From Hymenopus coronatus (Eukaryota > Arthropoda > Insecta > Mantodea > Hymenopodidae): a DNA stretch of 64,000 nucleotides. This document shows positions 1 to 9,756 of this stretch, piece by piece. Where the stretch lies: positions 85,442,827-85,506,826 of the forward strand of contig CM060892.1 in assembly GCA_030762935.1 (NCBI GenBank), read 5' to 3'. The translations under genes were made by a program, and so were the position numbers. The notes beneath the pieces are model-generated. The model worked only from the letters and a program-made list of their open reading frames with translations, had not been told where the DNA came from and ran no database searches. How positions within the stretch are numbered: the first letter of the stretch is position 1; every line of letters begins with the position of its first letter.

Positions 1-239
1 GGTCACTTTGTCCTTTCCAAAGTAAATGTAATTTAGTTCTCGTTCGCGGTGAAGCTATTGTGTTTGTGAATGATCGGAACAGTGATTACTTTAGGAAATC
101 AATAATGATGCTGGACCTTAAAAAGTAACTACCGGAAATGTAACTAACGCGACCTTGTGAAATAAATAAAGTAGTGCTAAGTAGAACATTTTGTAAATCT
201 CTAATATTAATGATTCAGCAACTCCTTGCAGATGTCGGT

Positions 240-415
240 TTAAGATTACTCTTGGGTTGGTCCCGACGGTGGAGCAGCTACCTGCTGTGCTGGGACTTCC
301 AGTTCGCTTTCTGGCTGGGGGTGAGAATAGTTACCTAACCAAAAATATTACCTCTGTTGTCCAGAGTCAGGAAATATGAATGAATGAGAACGTGAATGTG
401 TATGCGAGAGAGAAA
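240..415 (+). repeat. tRNA-derived SINE, family S4
   Basis: A tRNA-like head (GTGGAGCAGCTACCTG as an A-box-like part, then a degraded CAGTTCGCTTTCTGG B-box-like part) is followed by a body containing GTCCAGAGTCAGGAAATATG. The same order of head and 'cagactctggaagtatg'-like body recurs at 13625-13850 on this strand and in reverse at 15695, 22298 and 46785. The five positions establish a dispersed family. This copy is diverged and its 3' end runs into a short GA-rich tract (about 405-415). Pol III origin is inferred from the tRNA-like head. Confidence 0.6.
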
Positions 416-479
416 GCTTTAAGAACGATTCAATAAGTGTCCATTCTAGGAATGAAGGCGCCATTTTTCAAACACACAT

Positions 480-1474
480 TATTTTTCCCCTTTTAGGGAT
501 ACCTATACATTTTCTCAACCCTCCAAAACAAATGTTGTTGAGCTCTGCTAAATGCGCCTCTGTCTTGACGACTTTCCTCATTTGATCCAAATGATTTCTC
601 GAGCCAGTTCTTCCTGTTTCGGAACAAGAAGAAATCTTAGGGAGCCAGGACGGATGAATATGGGGTGTGCGGCATCAATTATGACGTAATTCATGCAGTT
701 TGGCAGCGACAGTTTCGGATGAATGTGCCAGTGCATTGTGGTGAAACAGCACTTTTTTCTTCGCCAAATGGGGCCGTATCTCCCTTTAACTTCTTGTTGA
801 ATCGACCATGTAAATCATCAGAATTCCCTGGTAATCGTTTTTCCTTTTTCTAAGAACTCCATTAAGTAGGTATGGTACCCTTCGCATCCCAAAATAGGTC
901 GTCGCCATCACTTTTCTGACTGATATGACCATATTTAGAACAGATTCACCAGAAGCATCCCATTGTTAGATTTTTTACTTGGTTTCCGGAATATAGTGAT
1001 GAATCCAGAATTCCTCTACGGTGACAGCTCAACGTAAAAGGTTTTCCGGATTTCGCTTAAATAGCCCCAAATACAGCTTCGAAATTGAAAGGCTCACCTG
1101 TTTGTCTTTAACTAAGAGTAATCGCGGCAAACAATGGGCCGACAACTTTTTCATCTTTAACTTATCATACAAAATACGAATTGCCATTCCCACCGAACAC
1201 ATGTGGCCTCTGCCACTTCGCGAGCTTGCTTTCGTTCTCTGATCCCCGAGAATCATATCGTGGTCGTCTTCAATAAGTAGCTTAATAACCAACTTTGCCG
1301 GCGTCTTGGGCGTTCCTCTGCCAAAATGGGTGTTCGACCACGTTTAAAGTCGAGCTAATATCTAATTGTTGCTATTGATGGCAAAAGCTCCCCATAAACA
1401 GCATCGGATTTCGCTTTTATCTCACAAGTTTTCCCAGCAAAAGCAATCACATGAGCTTACTGCACTTCTTCCAT
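480..1474 (-). pseudogene. mariner-family transposase pseudogene
   Basis: Read on the minus strand, the block holds most of a mariner-type (DD34D) transposase in order. The N-terminal helix-turn-helix part starts at an ATG at 1472-1474 (residues like DAVYGELLPSIATIRY, then FKRGRTPILAEERPRRR). The linker follows (KMKKLSAHCLPRLLL, then LFKRNPENLLR), then the catalytic domain (FWIHHYIPET, then RPHLAKKKVLFHHNALAH, then DFFLFRNRKNWL). I recognise the family from these motifs. The gene is dead: stops interrupt several segments, and frame changes are needed to follow the protein. The first catalytic Asp (in TVDE) reads Glu near 1017. The second is lost from the HQDNA-type motif near 740. The third Asp survives at 634-636. 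The C-terminal end below about 560 is too eroded to place. I could not identify terminal inverted repeats. Confidence 0.88.
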
Positions 1475-1479
1475 TTTAA

Positions 1480-1985
1480 CGAAAACACGAACGACTAACT
1501 GAAATGGATATAAAATCCAAACTATCCTATGGATAAGTACGAAATTTGTTTTGATGACATGTAACAGATTACAGTACACGATGATAACACCAGCTTGACT
1601 TAGCAACACCATCTAAGTTGAAACACGGGTGCTTATTCCTCGTAATCTATACAAATGCAAAGAAAATTCGGCAATCCAATAACAACGGTATGCGAGCTAA
1701 CATCTTTGCTGATAGGCAATATATTCCAAAGGTAAAAGATCGCGGATATAACCACTGCAGTTAAAGGCGAGTTATAAATGGGGAGTACTTTTTTTGAATG
1801 ATTGCGGAAGTGTCGTTGCGAAAGTAAGGAATCTTGCAGCATAGGAAGATGATCGAAAGCAACACGATAAAATATTAGATTTCCACAGTTCTTGGGGGGG
1901 GGGGCAGAAAATTGAGAAAGCCGGTCCTAAAACATGTAAGGGGAGCGGCAGCCCCTTCTCAAGCTTTTAAGTATGTCACAGGTCA
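1480..1985. other. unassigned AT-rich stretch
   Basis: This follows the 5' end of the mariner fossil. It may include the mariner's 5' untranslated part and lost inverted repeat, but I could not see a clear boundary. A run of ten G at about 1894-1903 is the only simple feature. Confidence 0.5.
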
Positions 1986-2125
1986 CAAAGTTTGTAAAAT
2001 AAAATTGTACACTATTTTATTGCATTGCATATTTTTTTAAACGTCTAAGTCAGTAATATATTTTGTAAAAGTGTACACTATTTTGTTGCATTGGATTTTT
2101 GTTAAACTTCTAGAACATGTCACGA
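1975..2125. repeat. tandem duplication, about 70-bp unit, two copies
   Basis: TTTGTAAAATAAAATTGTACACT at about 1991 is followed about 70 bp later by TTTGTAAAAGTGTACACT at about 2063. Both copies continue with similar GCATTGnAT and TTTTTAAAC parts, and both lie near a TGTCAC motif. The copies are diverged, so the duplication is not recent. No function is evident. Confidence 0.6.
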
Positions 2126-2550
2126 ATGCTACGTGTTATACATTTCCATAACTTTACTCTAAGTAACTTTGTATATTGCTGGATTCTCTAAAGAACCTGA
2201 CAATATGAGTAACGTTTATATTCTTTGCCAAGTCCTCAAGTAGACACTAAGTACTATTGTTGTATCAAGAAGGGGTGTAAAGTAAAGCTTTTTAAAGCTG
2301 TCGAGTTCTGTGTAATTAAAACTAAGGATTAGATGTTTTTAGAAAGTTATAATCTTAAGATGTTTGCCAAATTTTTTTGCAAAACTAAGCAACATATTGA
2401 CGTTGTTTGTATAGTGCATATTTCTTAAAAGGGGCTGAAATAATTGTAGAGGTAGTGTTTAATATATATTTGTAAGGAATGTATTATTTGCGTTGGAACC
2501 TTAAGCATAAGCGTACAAAATTTAATCTAGATAGATCAAAGAATGTTGAT
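2126..2550. other. unassigned AT-rich stretch
   Basis: I see no coding frame of note, no splice-flanked exon and no resemblance to the repeat families of this window. Confidence 0.5.
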
Positions 2551-2553
2551 TGT

Positions 2554-2597
<44 letters not shown>
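2551..2597. repeat. (TG)n microsatellite
   Basis: About 23 TG units with one TA interruption. It is not at the fixed CA-tract position of an R1 copy, so it is an independent tract. Confidence 0.95.
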
Positions 2598-2598
<1 letters not shown>

Positions 2599-2872
2599 GT
2601 ATTGCATGGATTGAAAATGGGGATTGGATGTAAGAGTAGCTTATCATTTTTGGTTGCTTCTATAACTCAAATGATCTGGTTTAGGCAAAATCATACTAAC
2701 AGTATGGATTTTTAAAAACTTTCAATCAAAAATTCAAGTTTTACAGTAAACGAGTTTTCAACTAGATTTATCATCGGATTGTTTATTGTCAAAAATTATT
2801 GATTTAATCTACAAAGCTTTTATAACTTTGTGAAAAAGCAATTTATTTATCAAATTAGAGCATTACTTTTAA

Positions 2873-3032
2873 AAGAATCTGGTGTGCCTCACTCAAATGA
2901 CGTTCTCTACATCTCTGGAACAGATTATTCATAAAAAGCTTATTCTTCTATTTACTTCATGCTAATCGGAGAAGGAATTATCAGAAACAATGTCTTATTA
3001 CTTGCTTCCTTGTAATTAGAAGGGAAATAAGG
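2873..3032 (+). mobile_element. R1 repeat, 5' fragment
   Basis: This matches the first 160 bp of family R1: AATCTGGTGTG, the TTCTCTACATCTCTG part, TTACTTCATGCTAATCGG, then TTATTACTTGCTTCCTTGTAA. The match stops abruptly, so the rest of the element is absent. The closest full copy is at 8460-9368. Confidence 0.8.
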
Positions 3033-3329
3033 AATATTTTTTTAAACAAATTAGTAAAAAATTGCATCGTGTGGAGTATTTTGAGTATGAAAAATGTGGA
3101 AAAAAAGTTTGTAAGAAAGCAAGATTTAAAGTTGGGGTTCCTATTATAAGTACGCCCCTTACTATTTAGAATTTCATTTAATTGCTAATCCAAATGCTAT
3201 ATTTCTTAAATTTTTTTGCAGTTTTTTGACAAATTTCATAATGTATCAGCTTAAATCAACATAGTATAACTTGTTTGTCAAAATGTTCATGTTTACTTTG
3301 AGTAGTCCCTTAAGACGAGTCATCCTGTA
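3033..3329. other. unassigned AT-rich stretch
   Basis: Nothing recognisable lies between the R1 fragment and the GC-rich block that follows. Confidence 0.5.
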
Positions 3330-3405
3330 TAGCAAATCCCCTCCCTCCTCGCCGGCAGCCAGATTTAAATACACTGCAGAATCTTTACTTGATGTTGTGG
3401 TCAGT

Positions 3406-3411
3406 TTTATT
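3406..3411 (-). promoter_or_regulatory. candidate polyadenylation signal AATAAA
   Basis: A canonical AATAAA hexamer on the minus strand, 37 nt past the stop of the candidate terminal exon. It supports that exon only if the minus-strand reading is right, because the hexamer is common by chance in AT-rich DNA. Confidence 0.3.
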
Positions 3412-3447
3412 GATTAGGGGTTAACGTCCTACGTACAACACAAACGT

Positions 3448-3656
3448 CTAGAAAGTAAAGGTGGGGGTGGCTGAAGGGGCAGTTAGTGTGCCAGGTGATG
3501 CGAAAAGCGCGAGGGGGCGGCGGGAGGTGGGGAGAGCCGTGTCTATAAGAGCTGCTGCCGCGGCGCCGCGACCCACACTGTTGTGTATATCATAGTCGTC
3601 GGCTTGACGCAGTGCGCCGCTCTTGACATCCTCCGGGTACGCCACTTCTGCCACTT
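3448..3656 (-). CDS. candidate terminal coding exon (alternative reading)
   Basis: On the minus strand the frame is open from an acceptor-like CTAG at 3657-3660 to a TAG stop at 3448-3450, about 69 codons. It reads EVAYPEDVKSGALRQADDYD near its start and is Ala/Pro/Thr-rich near its end. Codons are G/C-ending at many sites, as expected for coding sequence in an AT-rich genome. An AATAAA at 3406-3411 follows the stop by about 40 nt, the order expected of a last exon. Against it, the pyrimidine tract before the acceptor is weak and the reading conflicts with the plus-strand first-exon model at 3718. I do not recognise the protein. Confidence 0.33.
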
Positions 3657-3717
3657 CTAGGCCAGTTTACGGGAGACGTCTTAGCGAGGCTCTAGCCTGC
3701 GCCGACGACAACACATC

Positions 3718-3779
3718 ATGGCAGTGTACGCCGCATACAGACACATCGAGCTTGACAAAATCGGATATGGAAAGAAGAG
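3718..3779 (+). CDS. candidate first coding exon
   Basis: ATG at 3718 has A at -3 and G at +4. It opens MAVYAAYRHIELDKIGYGKK and runs straight into a strong donor, AGAG|GTAAGATA at 3780. The exon is 62 nt and leaves two bases. Joining at AG|AAGTAC (4835) would keep the frame and add a basic stretch (RSTLRKFKGKSGAKK). It lies just downstream of a TATA-like box in the CpG-rich block. I do not recognise the protein. The overlapping minus-strand exon model competes with this one. Confidence 0.38.
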
Positions 3780-3780
3780 G

Positions 3781-4834
3781 TAAGATACTCACTCCATGCT
3801 GTGTTTAACCTTCATCTTTGACAGCTCGCGACTTTAGAGGTTGTCTCTCTCAGGTTTAGGGTAGAAATTTGCTCTAATAATGAATTCAATTCCTTAACAC
3901 AGTTTTAGAGGAGACGTAAGTAGTAAGTTTTATTATAGAATTAAACTATCGCTGTAAAATACTGACACCTATCAATGTTGGCTCTTCCTGTCACTGGAGA
4001 TAAATTTATTCAAGATGATATCACTGAAAGAACTGCGGTATGTAAAAATACCTCTGCAGTGCAGTCTTTCAATGCAGAAATTTTCACATTAACTTAAAAA
4101 TCAGTTTTTTTTGAGACACGCTACTTTTCTATTCCATTTGATATTAAAAAAAAACTGAACTCTTGTTTGGTACCCAAAAAGTGTTTAGCAAATTGTCAAT
4201 AACAGCAAAACAAATTTGTTTTATCACAACCTATTACAGTGAAATTATTTATTTATTAAGCATATGTTGTGAATCTTATCAGACGGATTTTCTTTTATTG
4301 TCTCGCATCTGCTCAACAAGCGTCTCTTACGCAATTTTTTTGCACATCTTTAGAATAGCGGATGTAGCAGATTAAGTTTTTAAAGAGCGAACGTCAATTG
4401 CCTTCTCTTGTATTTAAGAGTACTTGAAGCATGCATACCTAGATATAAAGTGCCCATTTTTAATTTGCTGCAATTATAATTTAATGAAGAGCCTGATGAT
4501 ATGTGAAATATATTTACATATGTGCAAGCAGATATTCCGACGTAAATTATGCTTGGAACTTTAATATAGGAAATTAGTATGTTGGTGCATCTTACGTTTA
4601 CTTTTGTTATTCTGAAAATTCATATTTGGTATACACATGCACCTATACCTAAAGATGAAAATTAAAAAAAAAAAAATCTATGTTAAAAATGGAGTTAAAA
4701 TGTTTCAAAAAGGCCACTTTGAAGAGCTCATACAGCACACGATGGTTGTAACTTTGGATTTAACACTTCAGCCAGTCTATATAATTAAATGATTGTTGTA
4801 CAATCCCTCATATTGTTTTAGCTCACTTTGATAG
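3781..4834. other. putative intron or unassigned sequence
   Basis: If the plus-strand model is right, this is intron 1. It is AT-rich and lacks recognisable repeats. A 70-codon frame at 4163 is not credible as an exon because it is low-complexity and has no splice context. Confidence 0.35.
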
Positions 4835-4877
4835 AAGTACACTGCGAAAGTTCAAGGGGAAATCCGGAGCTAAGAAG
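4835..4877 (+). CDS. candidate second coding exon, 43 nt
   Basis: The acceptor could be ...CTTTGATAG|AAGTAC, downstream of a pyrimidine-rich TATTGTTTTAG. The donor is AAG|GTAATT at 4878. In the frame set by the exon at 3718 it encodes a Lys/Arg-rich peptide ending GAKK, and the two exons together give exactly 35 codons. Using the stronger upstream acceptor (exon from 4822) brings a stop into frame, so the model depends on the weaker site. Confidence 0.28.
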
Positions 4878-5657
4878 GTAATTTCTCGTCTCTGCTTTAC
4901 GTTCCTCACAGAAGCCTTTGAAGTATTCTGTAGTAGTATTAGGTAATCATTAGGTAACTAATTTGTAGCAAGTCAGTAAGATGGTATACACAGGAGTCCA
5001 CAGAAAGCATATTTTATTTGTCGTTAGATGGTGGTTGCTTCTGAAATGTAATTGCCATGTCTCTGTAAGCAGTTGTCACCCATTTTGTATTCCTTAATGG
5101 AAATTTACAAACCTATTTAAACAGTGGGCAATAGACAGACATTACCGGTTACTAAATCTCGTTATTGTTTCTAATGTATCTTTGACCCCGGAAACTAAGG
5201 CTTCAGCATCAGTCATAGTCGTTAATTGCTTATATATACGTACTCTCATCTAGTTCATTTCGATGTTTTCTAACATGAGAAAATTCAAATGTGTCAATTA
5301 GCAAAAAATAGCACATTAAAAGTCCATAGCAGACTTTTAACAAGAACGCACAGTTTGTGCCCAGGTCATTCCAATATATATATATATGCACATCAGATTA
5401 AAACATCACCAAATTGATGTTGGCCTACTAACAAAACCTGGACTGAAGTTATATAACGGGCTGTGACAAGCATACAATCACATTTAAACCCCTTTAGCTC
5501 TCCATCTGTTTTGCAAGAAAATGTATGAATTAACCTCACTTACGCGTTTTCAAAAGCAGACGAATAATTGACGTAACGTAAGTGAATTTTATACGGAACT
5601 GAACTGTTTCTCAAACTAATTGGGTATTATAAGAACTATAGCTTTCCTGGCGACGTG
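4878..5657. other. unassigned AT-rich stretch
   Basis: I saw no R1, SINE or transposase similarity and no exon with paired splice sites. A short (TA)n tract lies near 5372-5384. Confidence 0.5.
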
Positions 5658-5679
5658 TTAATTCAAAATTTTGAATTAA
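5658..5679. repeat. perfect 22-bp palindrome
   Basis: The sequence equals its own reverse complement over 22 bases (half-site TTAATTCAAAA). ATTGGGTATT-type flanking words occur on both sides, at about 5619 and 5678, so it may be a small inverted or duplicated remnant. Confidence 0.7.
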
Positions 5680-5870
5680 TTGGGTATTGTTTAATATAAG
5701 AAACTAATAAATGAAAAAAACACATCAATAATAAACAATCTATTATTTGGCGTCTATCTATGCATGACAGTACAATTGTTCATAATGCGTAGGGGGATGG
5801 GATCAAACCCGGTGTTTTACACACTGGTTTAAAAAAAAAATACAATATTTCTTTGCTTGCTTGGTTTCTT

Positions 5871-5892
5871 TTTCACACACACACACACACAC
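5871..5892. repeat. (CA)n microsatellite
   Basis: About ten CA units. It is not embedded in a recognisable R1 copy. Confidence 0.9.
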
Positions 5893-8170
5893 TGATCGAC
5901 TGTATGCTTTAGACTCAGATATGCTGTGATCATTTAGACTGTGCGATGATAGAAAGCATGTGATTTCTAGATAGTGAATTGCTTCGTATACACTGGGAAC
6001 ACATTGTTTAGGCGCACCTCATCACTGTCCGTCATCAATATCATCAGATGCAACCTGGGGTAGCGTGACCTTGCCCGAACATTGTTGACACGTGAGCAGC
6101 AATAATGCGTTCCGAACATTTGTTACCTGCCTAACATGTTCACTGTTCTGTGGAAAGATACAGTATACCAAAAGAATGCATAATATATCTTAACATAAAT
6201 ATAACATGTATGAGTAAATTAATATATTTAGAACATGATACACTGCAAAATATGACCTATTATTGAGGAAACGTACAGCTTGCTAAATGTTAATGGATAG
6301 TGTCTGGCACCTAAAAATGTAACATGTGTGGAAAATATAGAGGTGAATAACTATGTGTAAATGAGATTTATCTCGACTACATCGGTGTCAAATTTTGAAT
6401 AACATACTAACGACTACTTCCTCACAAAACAAATATTCATCCTATAAACTCTAAAACCTGTTCAAAGGCGAGTGGTGGGTGATGATATAGCAGATTGCAG
6501 TGTTTGGACATTATTGTTGATGAGAAGCACTTTCAAACCGAAGCCCTTGGCAAGGCCGTTCTAGAGGAACTTGTAATTAAGCTATATTGATTTCTAACGT
6601 AACTGAAGGAGATGAAGGCGGCGAGAAATTTTTGAGCAAGAAACTTGAGAGAATGAATTTTCTTTGAGAGAAGAATGCGGTCACATGTGACTTGAATTAC
6701 ACGAGGATGTTATGTAAAACTCGGTAATAAATCTACAAACGAAACCGCTGTAAGGGAAGTTGTTATGTTATGTCTGATAAGTAACAAAATAGTTAAATGG
6801 TCAGGAGTATTGCTTGCTTAATGTTGACTGTTAAAAGATGTCATTTACTCTTTTTTGGTTAGAACCAAGTGAGAGACCTTTTGTTTCAGTATGCAGAACC
6901 TGGGTTTTAATACGCAGGTAAAGATCCAGTGGAATTTTCTACAATTACTTTGTTTTTCTCTCCTTTGTAAATACACCTATGCCTTTTGATTCAAGTCAAG
7001 GTTTTCGAAAACCACATAAATCTTTCCACGATGTGAATAAGCTCTGGATTAAATTCAGTTTTAGCCTGGGTAGTAAATGGAAAAACCAGACACTATTTAT
7101 GTAAATAAGCTGAAACCTGTAACCACACAAAGACATTTAAATGATGTGATTATATTAACGAAAAAAAAGAAAAAGAGGGTGGGGTGCGTAATGCGGGACC
7201 TCTGCTTCCGAGTAACTGGTTGTTCCCTTACAAATATGATACAGGTACAAACCATGAACCAACCACTGCTTCCACAGAACAGTGCTGCATCAAAATCTTC
7301 TATTTAGTGATCTTGATTTGTGTATAAATCACGGATTTATGATCTACCGAGGACATAAATACCACACAACATGGCTAGACGCCTCTTTTCAATCTCAAAT
7401 GCCTCCTTAAATTATTGAAACCTAGGTCATAGATTTACATTTGAAAATAACTCGCCGTATAGAACATTATCTACATTATTTGCTTCATTTGGTTCTCGTA
7501 TACATTAGTTTTCTGTCATCTTTAAAATGTTCGGTACATAATACATGTTGGCAGTTAAATATGAAAAGTATGTAACGAACCACATAATTAAATTCTTCGC
7601 CAGAGATAACCACTACACTGACGTGCCGGAGACAGTTATACGACAGAACTGGAAATGCACTGCAAGTTAATCACGCTGCTTAACTCTCGGGTTGACACAA
7701 GCGTCGAGGCAGTCACTGAGGTCTAGGCAACATATTAGCTTGTCTTCTCTGAATAGAATGCATCTCTGGAGAGCAAAATAAAGAGTGTAAAACCAGACGT
7801 TACCATACAGCAACTGTTTCTTGGGGGCATTGATCGCTGTTGGCGGTAGCGTGCACAAATTAAGCTCTTCTGTTCCCCTTCTATCCCATTTTCAGGTCAT
7901 CTCTTGAAACCAATATGACCCCTCTGTCCGCCTTTTTCGACAGCTGTAGAATGCTATGCAAATATATTCGTCACTAGCACAAAATATTGTGCTTTCAGAG
8001 AGTAATTTCAGGGTTTCGAGAATACTAGAGCAGAGAATTCTAATAGCTTGGTTGTTTATTGAAAAAAAGAATACGTTAAAATATGACTGGAAAAACCCTT
8101 GTTAGGATTTCAAATGAATGATAGTTTATTGGCAAGTCGGTTGTGAAGCCCTCGCTTTGACGTATGTATG
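5893..8170. other. long unassigned stretch
   Basis: About 2.3 kb without recognisable repeats, transposase motifs or splice-flanked exons. Small frames at 7077 and 7667 (minus) have no coding character that I can support. Just before it, a tRNA-like GGGATCAAACCCGG near 5798 may be an eroded B box. Confidence 0.45.
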
Positions 8171-8171
8171 T

Positions 8172-8210
<39 letters not shown>
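8171..8210. repeat. (CA)n(TA)n compound microsatellite
   Basis: Seven CA units pass directly into about thirteen TA units. Confidence 0.95.
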
Positions 8211-8211
<1 letters not shown>

Positions 8212-8459
8212 CATTGGAGTCACGCTTGATTAAGTAGTTATGAAGATATCCACAATGATGTGAGCCGCATCCCTTTTCCCGATAAGCATACCTAGGTTAA
8301 AAATGAAGCGTCCACTTTTCTTAATGAGGTGTTGTGTTTATCTGAGCATAGAAAAACTGTTTCTTAAATAGGGGTCCTAAAATGTTTTTCAGAATTAGCA
8401 TAATGGCAGTATATTTTTAAATTATTTTTAGGCGTGTTCTTCATGCATAAACAAAACTT

Positions 8460-9368
8460 GTTAAAAATCTGATGTGTACCATTCACATGACTCTCCATAT
8501 CCCTGCAGCAAATAATTCTTAAAAAGCCTATACTTCTATATACTTTATGCTAATCAGAAAAAATTAGCAGAAATAGTCTTATTACTCGCTTCCTTGTAAG
8601 TTGAAGCGAGGGACAACCGTAGGTTAAAGTGATAGTCAAAAGCTGGTTGCTATGTCAATGAAGTTCCTTGTTTATATGGATAGGAGTTGACAAGTTCCTG
8701 TATGAGAAAAGTATACGTTTTTCATAGCAGAAACCATAAATAAGGAATGCCACAAAAACGACGAATTCCACGGAAAAAATGTATATAACATAAATTGTGT
8801 GTATTAATGTGCTCTACATTTTTTGTGTAGTAAGTTTTTAAGTTTTTGTCCATCTCTTACGGTTTAACAGTTATTCAAAATTTAGTAAAATTCATCCTGA
8901 ATAAACTACTCTTCAGAGGCTATTCCCAAAAAATTCAAGATATACTTTTATTTGTCAGGTAAATATGTTTAATATCCGAAATTTTAATCAAAATCGTTAG
9001 AGCCATTTTTGATAAAATCAAAATTTTCGAAAAAAGTTCCATGTAAAGGGTAGTTGGGGTGGGGGGATTTTTCTCAAAATCTTCGTGTCGCATCCCTGGA
9101 AGATATTAAACTTAAATACCAAGTTTGGTATTTTACCGACTTTTCTTTTTTGAGTTATCGTGTTCACAGACACACGGACACACAAACGGACACACACACA
9201 CACACACACACACCCACACACGGACCTTTTTGTAAAAATCCTTTTTTTGGATATTGGGGACCCTAAAACATATATTTCCGGTGAAATCTCGGTGTCGAAT
9301 TTTTGGGTGGAGTGCAATACTTTCTCTATACACTATGTACATAGTGCGTATGGAGAAAGTAAAAAATT
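8460..9368 (+). mobile_element. R1 repeat, near-complete reference copy
   Basis: This copy defines the family best. In order it has: AAAAATCTGATGTG start; a small 5' hairpin (ATGTG/CACAT); TTACTTTATGCTAATCAG; TTACTCGCTTCCTTG; a TTTTTGTGTAGTAAG block near 8820; AAATTTTAATCAAAATCG near 8980; the palindrome AAATACCAA/TTGGTATTT at 9114-9133; a CA tract at 9162-9223; TTTCCGGTGAAATCTCGGT; and a terminal near-palindrome at 9322-9363, with arms ACTTTCTCTATAC and GTATGGAGAAAGT around ACTATGTACATAGT, followed by A-rich DNA. No protein-coding frame is shared between copies except short ones across the CA tract. I infer a non-autonomous mobile element, class undetermined. The terminal stem-loop recalls Helitrons, but the expected CTRR end is not seen. 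Confidence 0.9.
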
Positions 9369-9756
9369 GAATTAACTTTCAGATGAGCTTATTTTGAGTT
9401 GGAAACAAAGAAATATTATTTATAAAATCTTTGTATGATTTACTAAACACTATTTCTAAACGTTGTAGGTTTTTAGGAGACATTACGAAGTACTCTTAAT
9501 TTTGTTATAATTTTAACCAAATTTGAAATGCGACAACAAATGTAAGGTTATTTTATACAGCTTTCAATATAACTTGTACTGACCTCAAGCGAATTTGAAA
9601 TATAATGAAAGAAACATTTATCTTCAAAGTTGTGTATAGAGTTTTAGTCTGCACGTGTAAGTTTCTCTAAATAATGTTAAAAGTTTTAATATGTCCAATT
9701 GAACTATGCTTAGATGGCACGATTTCAACCAATTTGAAGTGTATCGACACAAATTC
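9369..9756. other. unassigned AT-rich spacer between two R1 copies
   Basis: It separates a plus and a minus R1 copy that face each other with their palindromic 3' ends. No other feature is seen. Confidence 0.5.

Larger units (their letters stand above)
3330..3720. promoter_or_regulatory. CpG-rich block, possible promoter
   Basis: CpG is frequent here (CGCGAGGGGGCGGCGGG, CCGCGGCGCCGCGACCC) against a CpG-poor, AT-rich surround. On the plus strand a TATAAGA at 3544-3550 lies about 30 bp before CACACTG at 3574-3580, the usual TATA-to-start spacing, and about 170 bp before the ATG at 3718. A promoter is therefore plausible. The same block can also be read as minus-strand coding sequence (see 3448-3656), which would explain the GC richness without a promoter. 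Confidence 0.35.

Noticed and set aside
8460..9368. R1 as a typical Helitron
   Set aside because: The start TC and a 3' stem-loop fit, but a CTRR terminus is not seen and no insertion between A and T could be verified. Class left open.
9018..9375. Overlapping frames on both strands with runs of Thr-His, Cys-Val or similar across the CA tract, repeated at 21642, 52383 and 52604
   Set aside because: They recur because the R1 repeat recurs. The runs are the translated microsatellite, and the frames break at different places in different copies.
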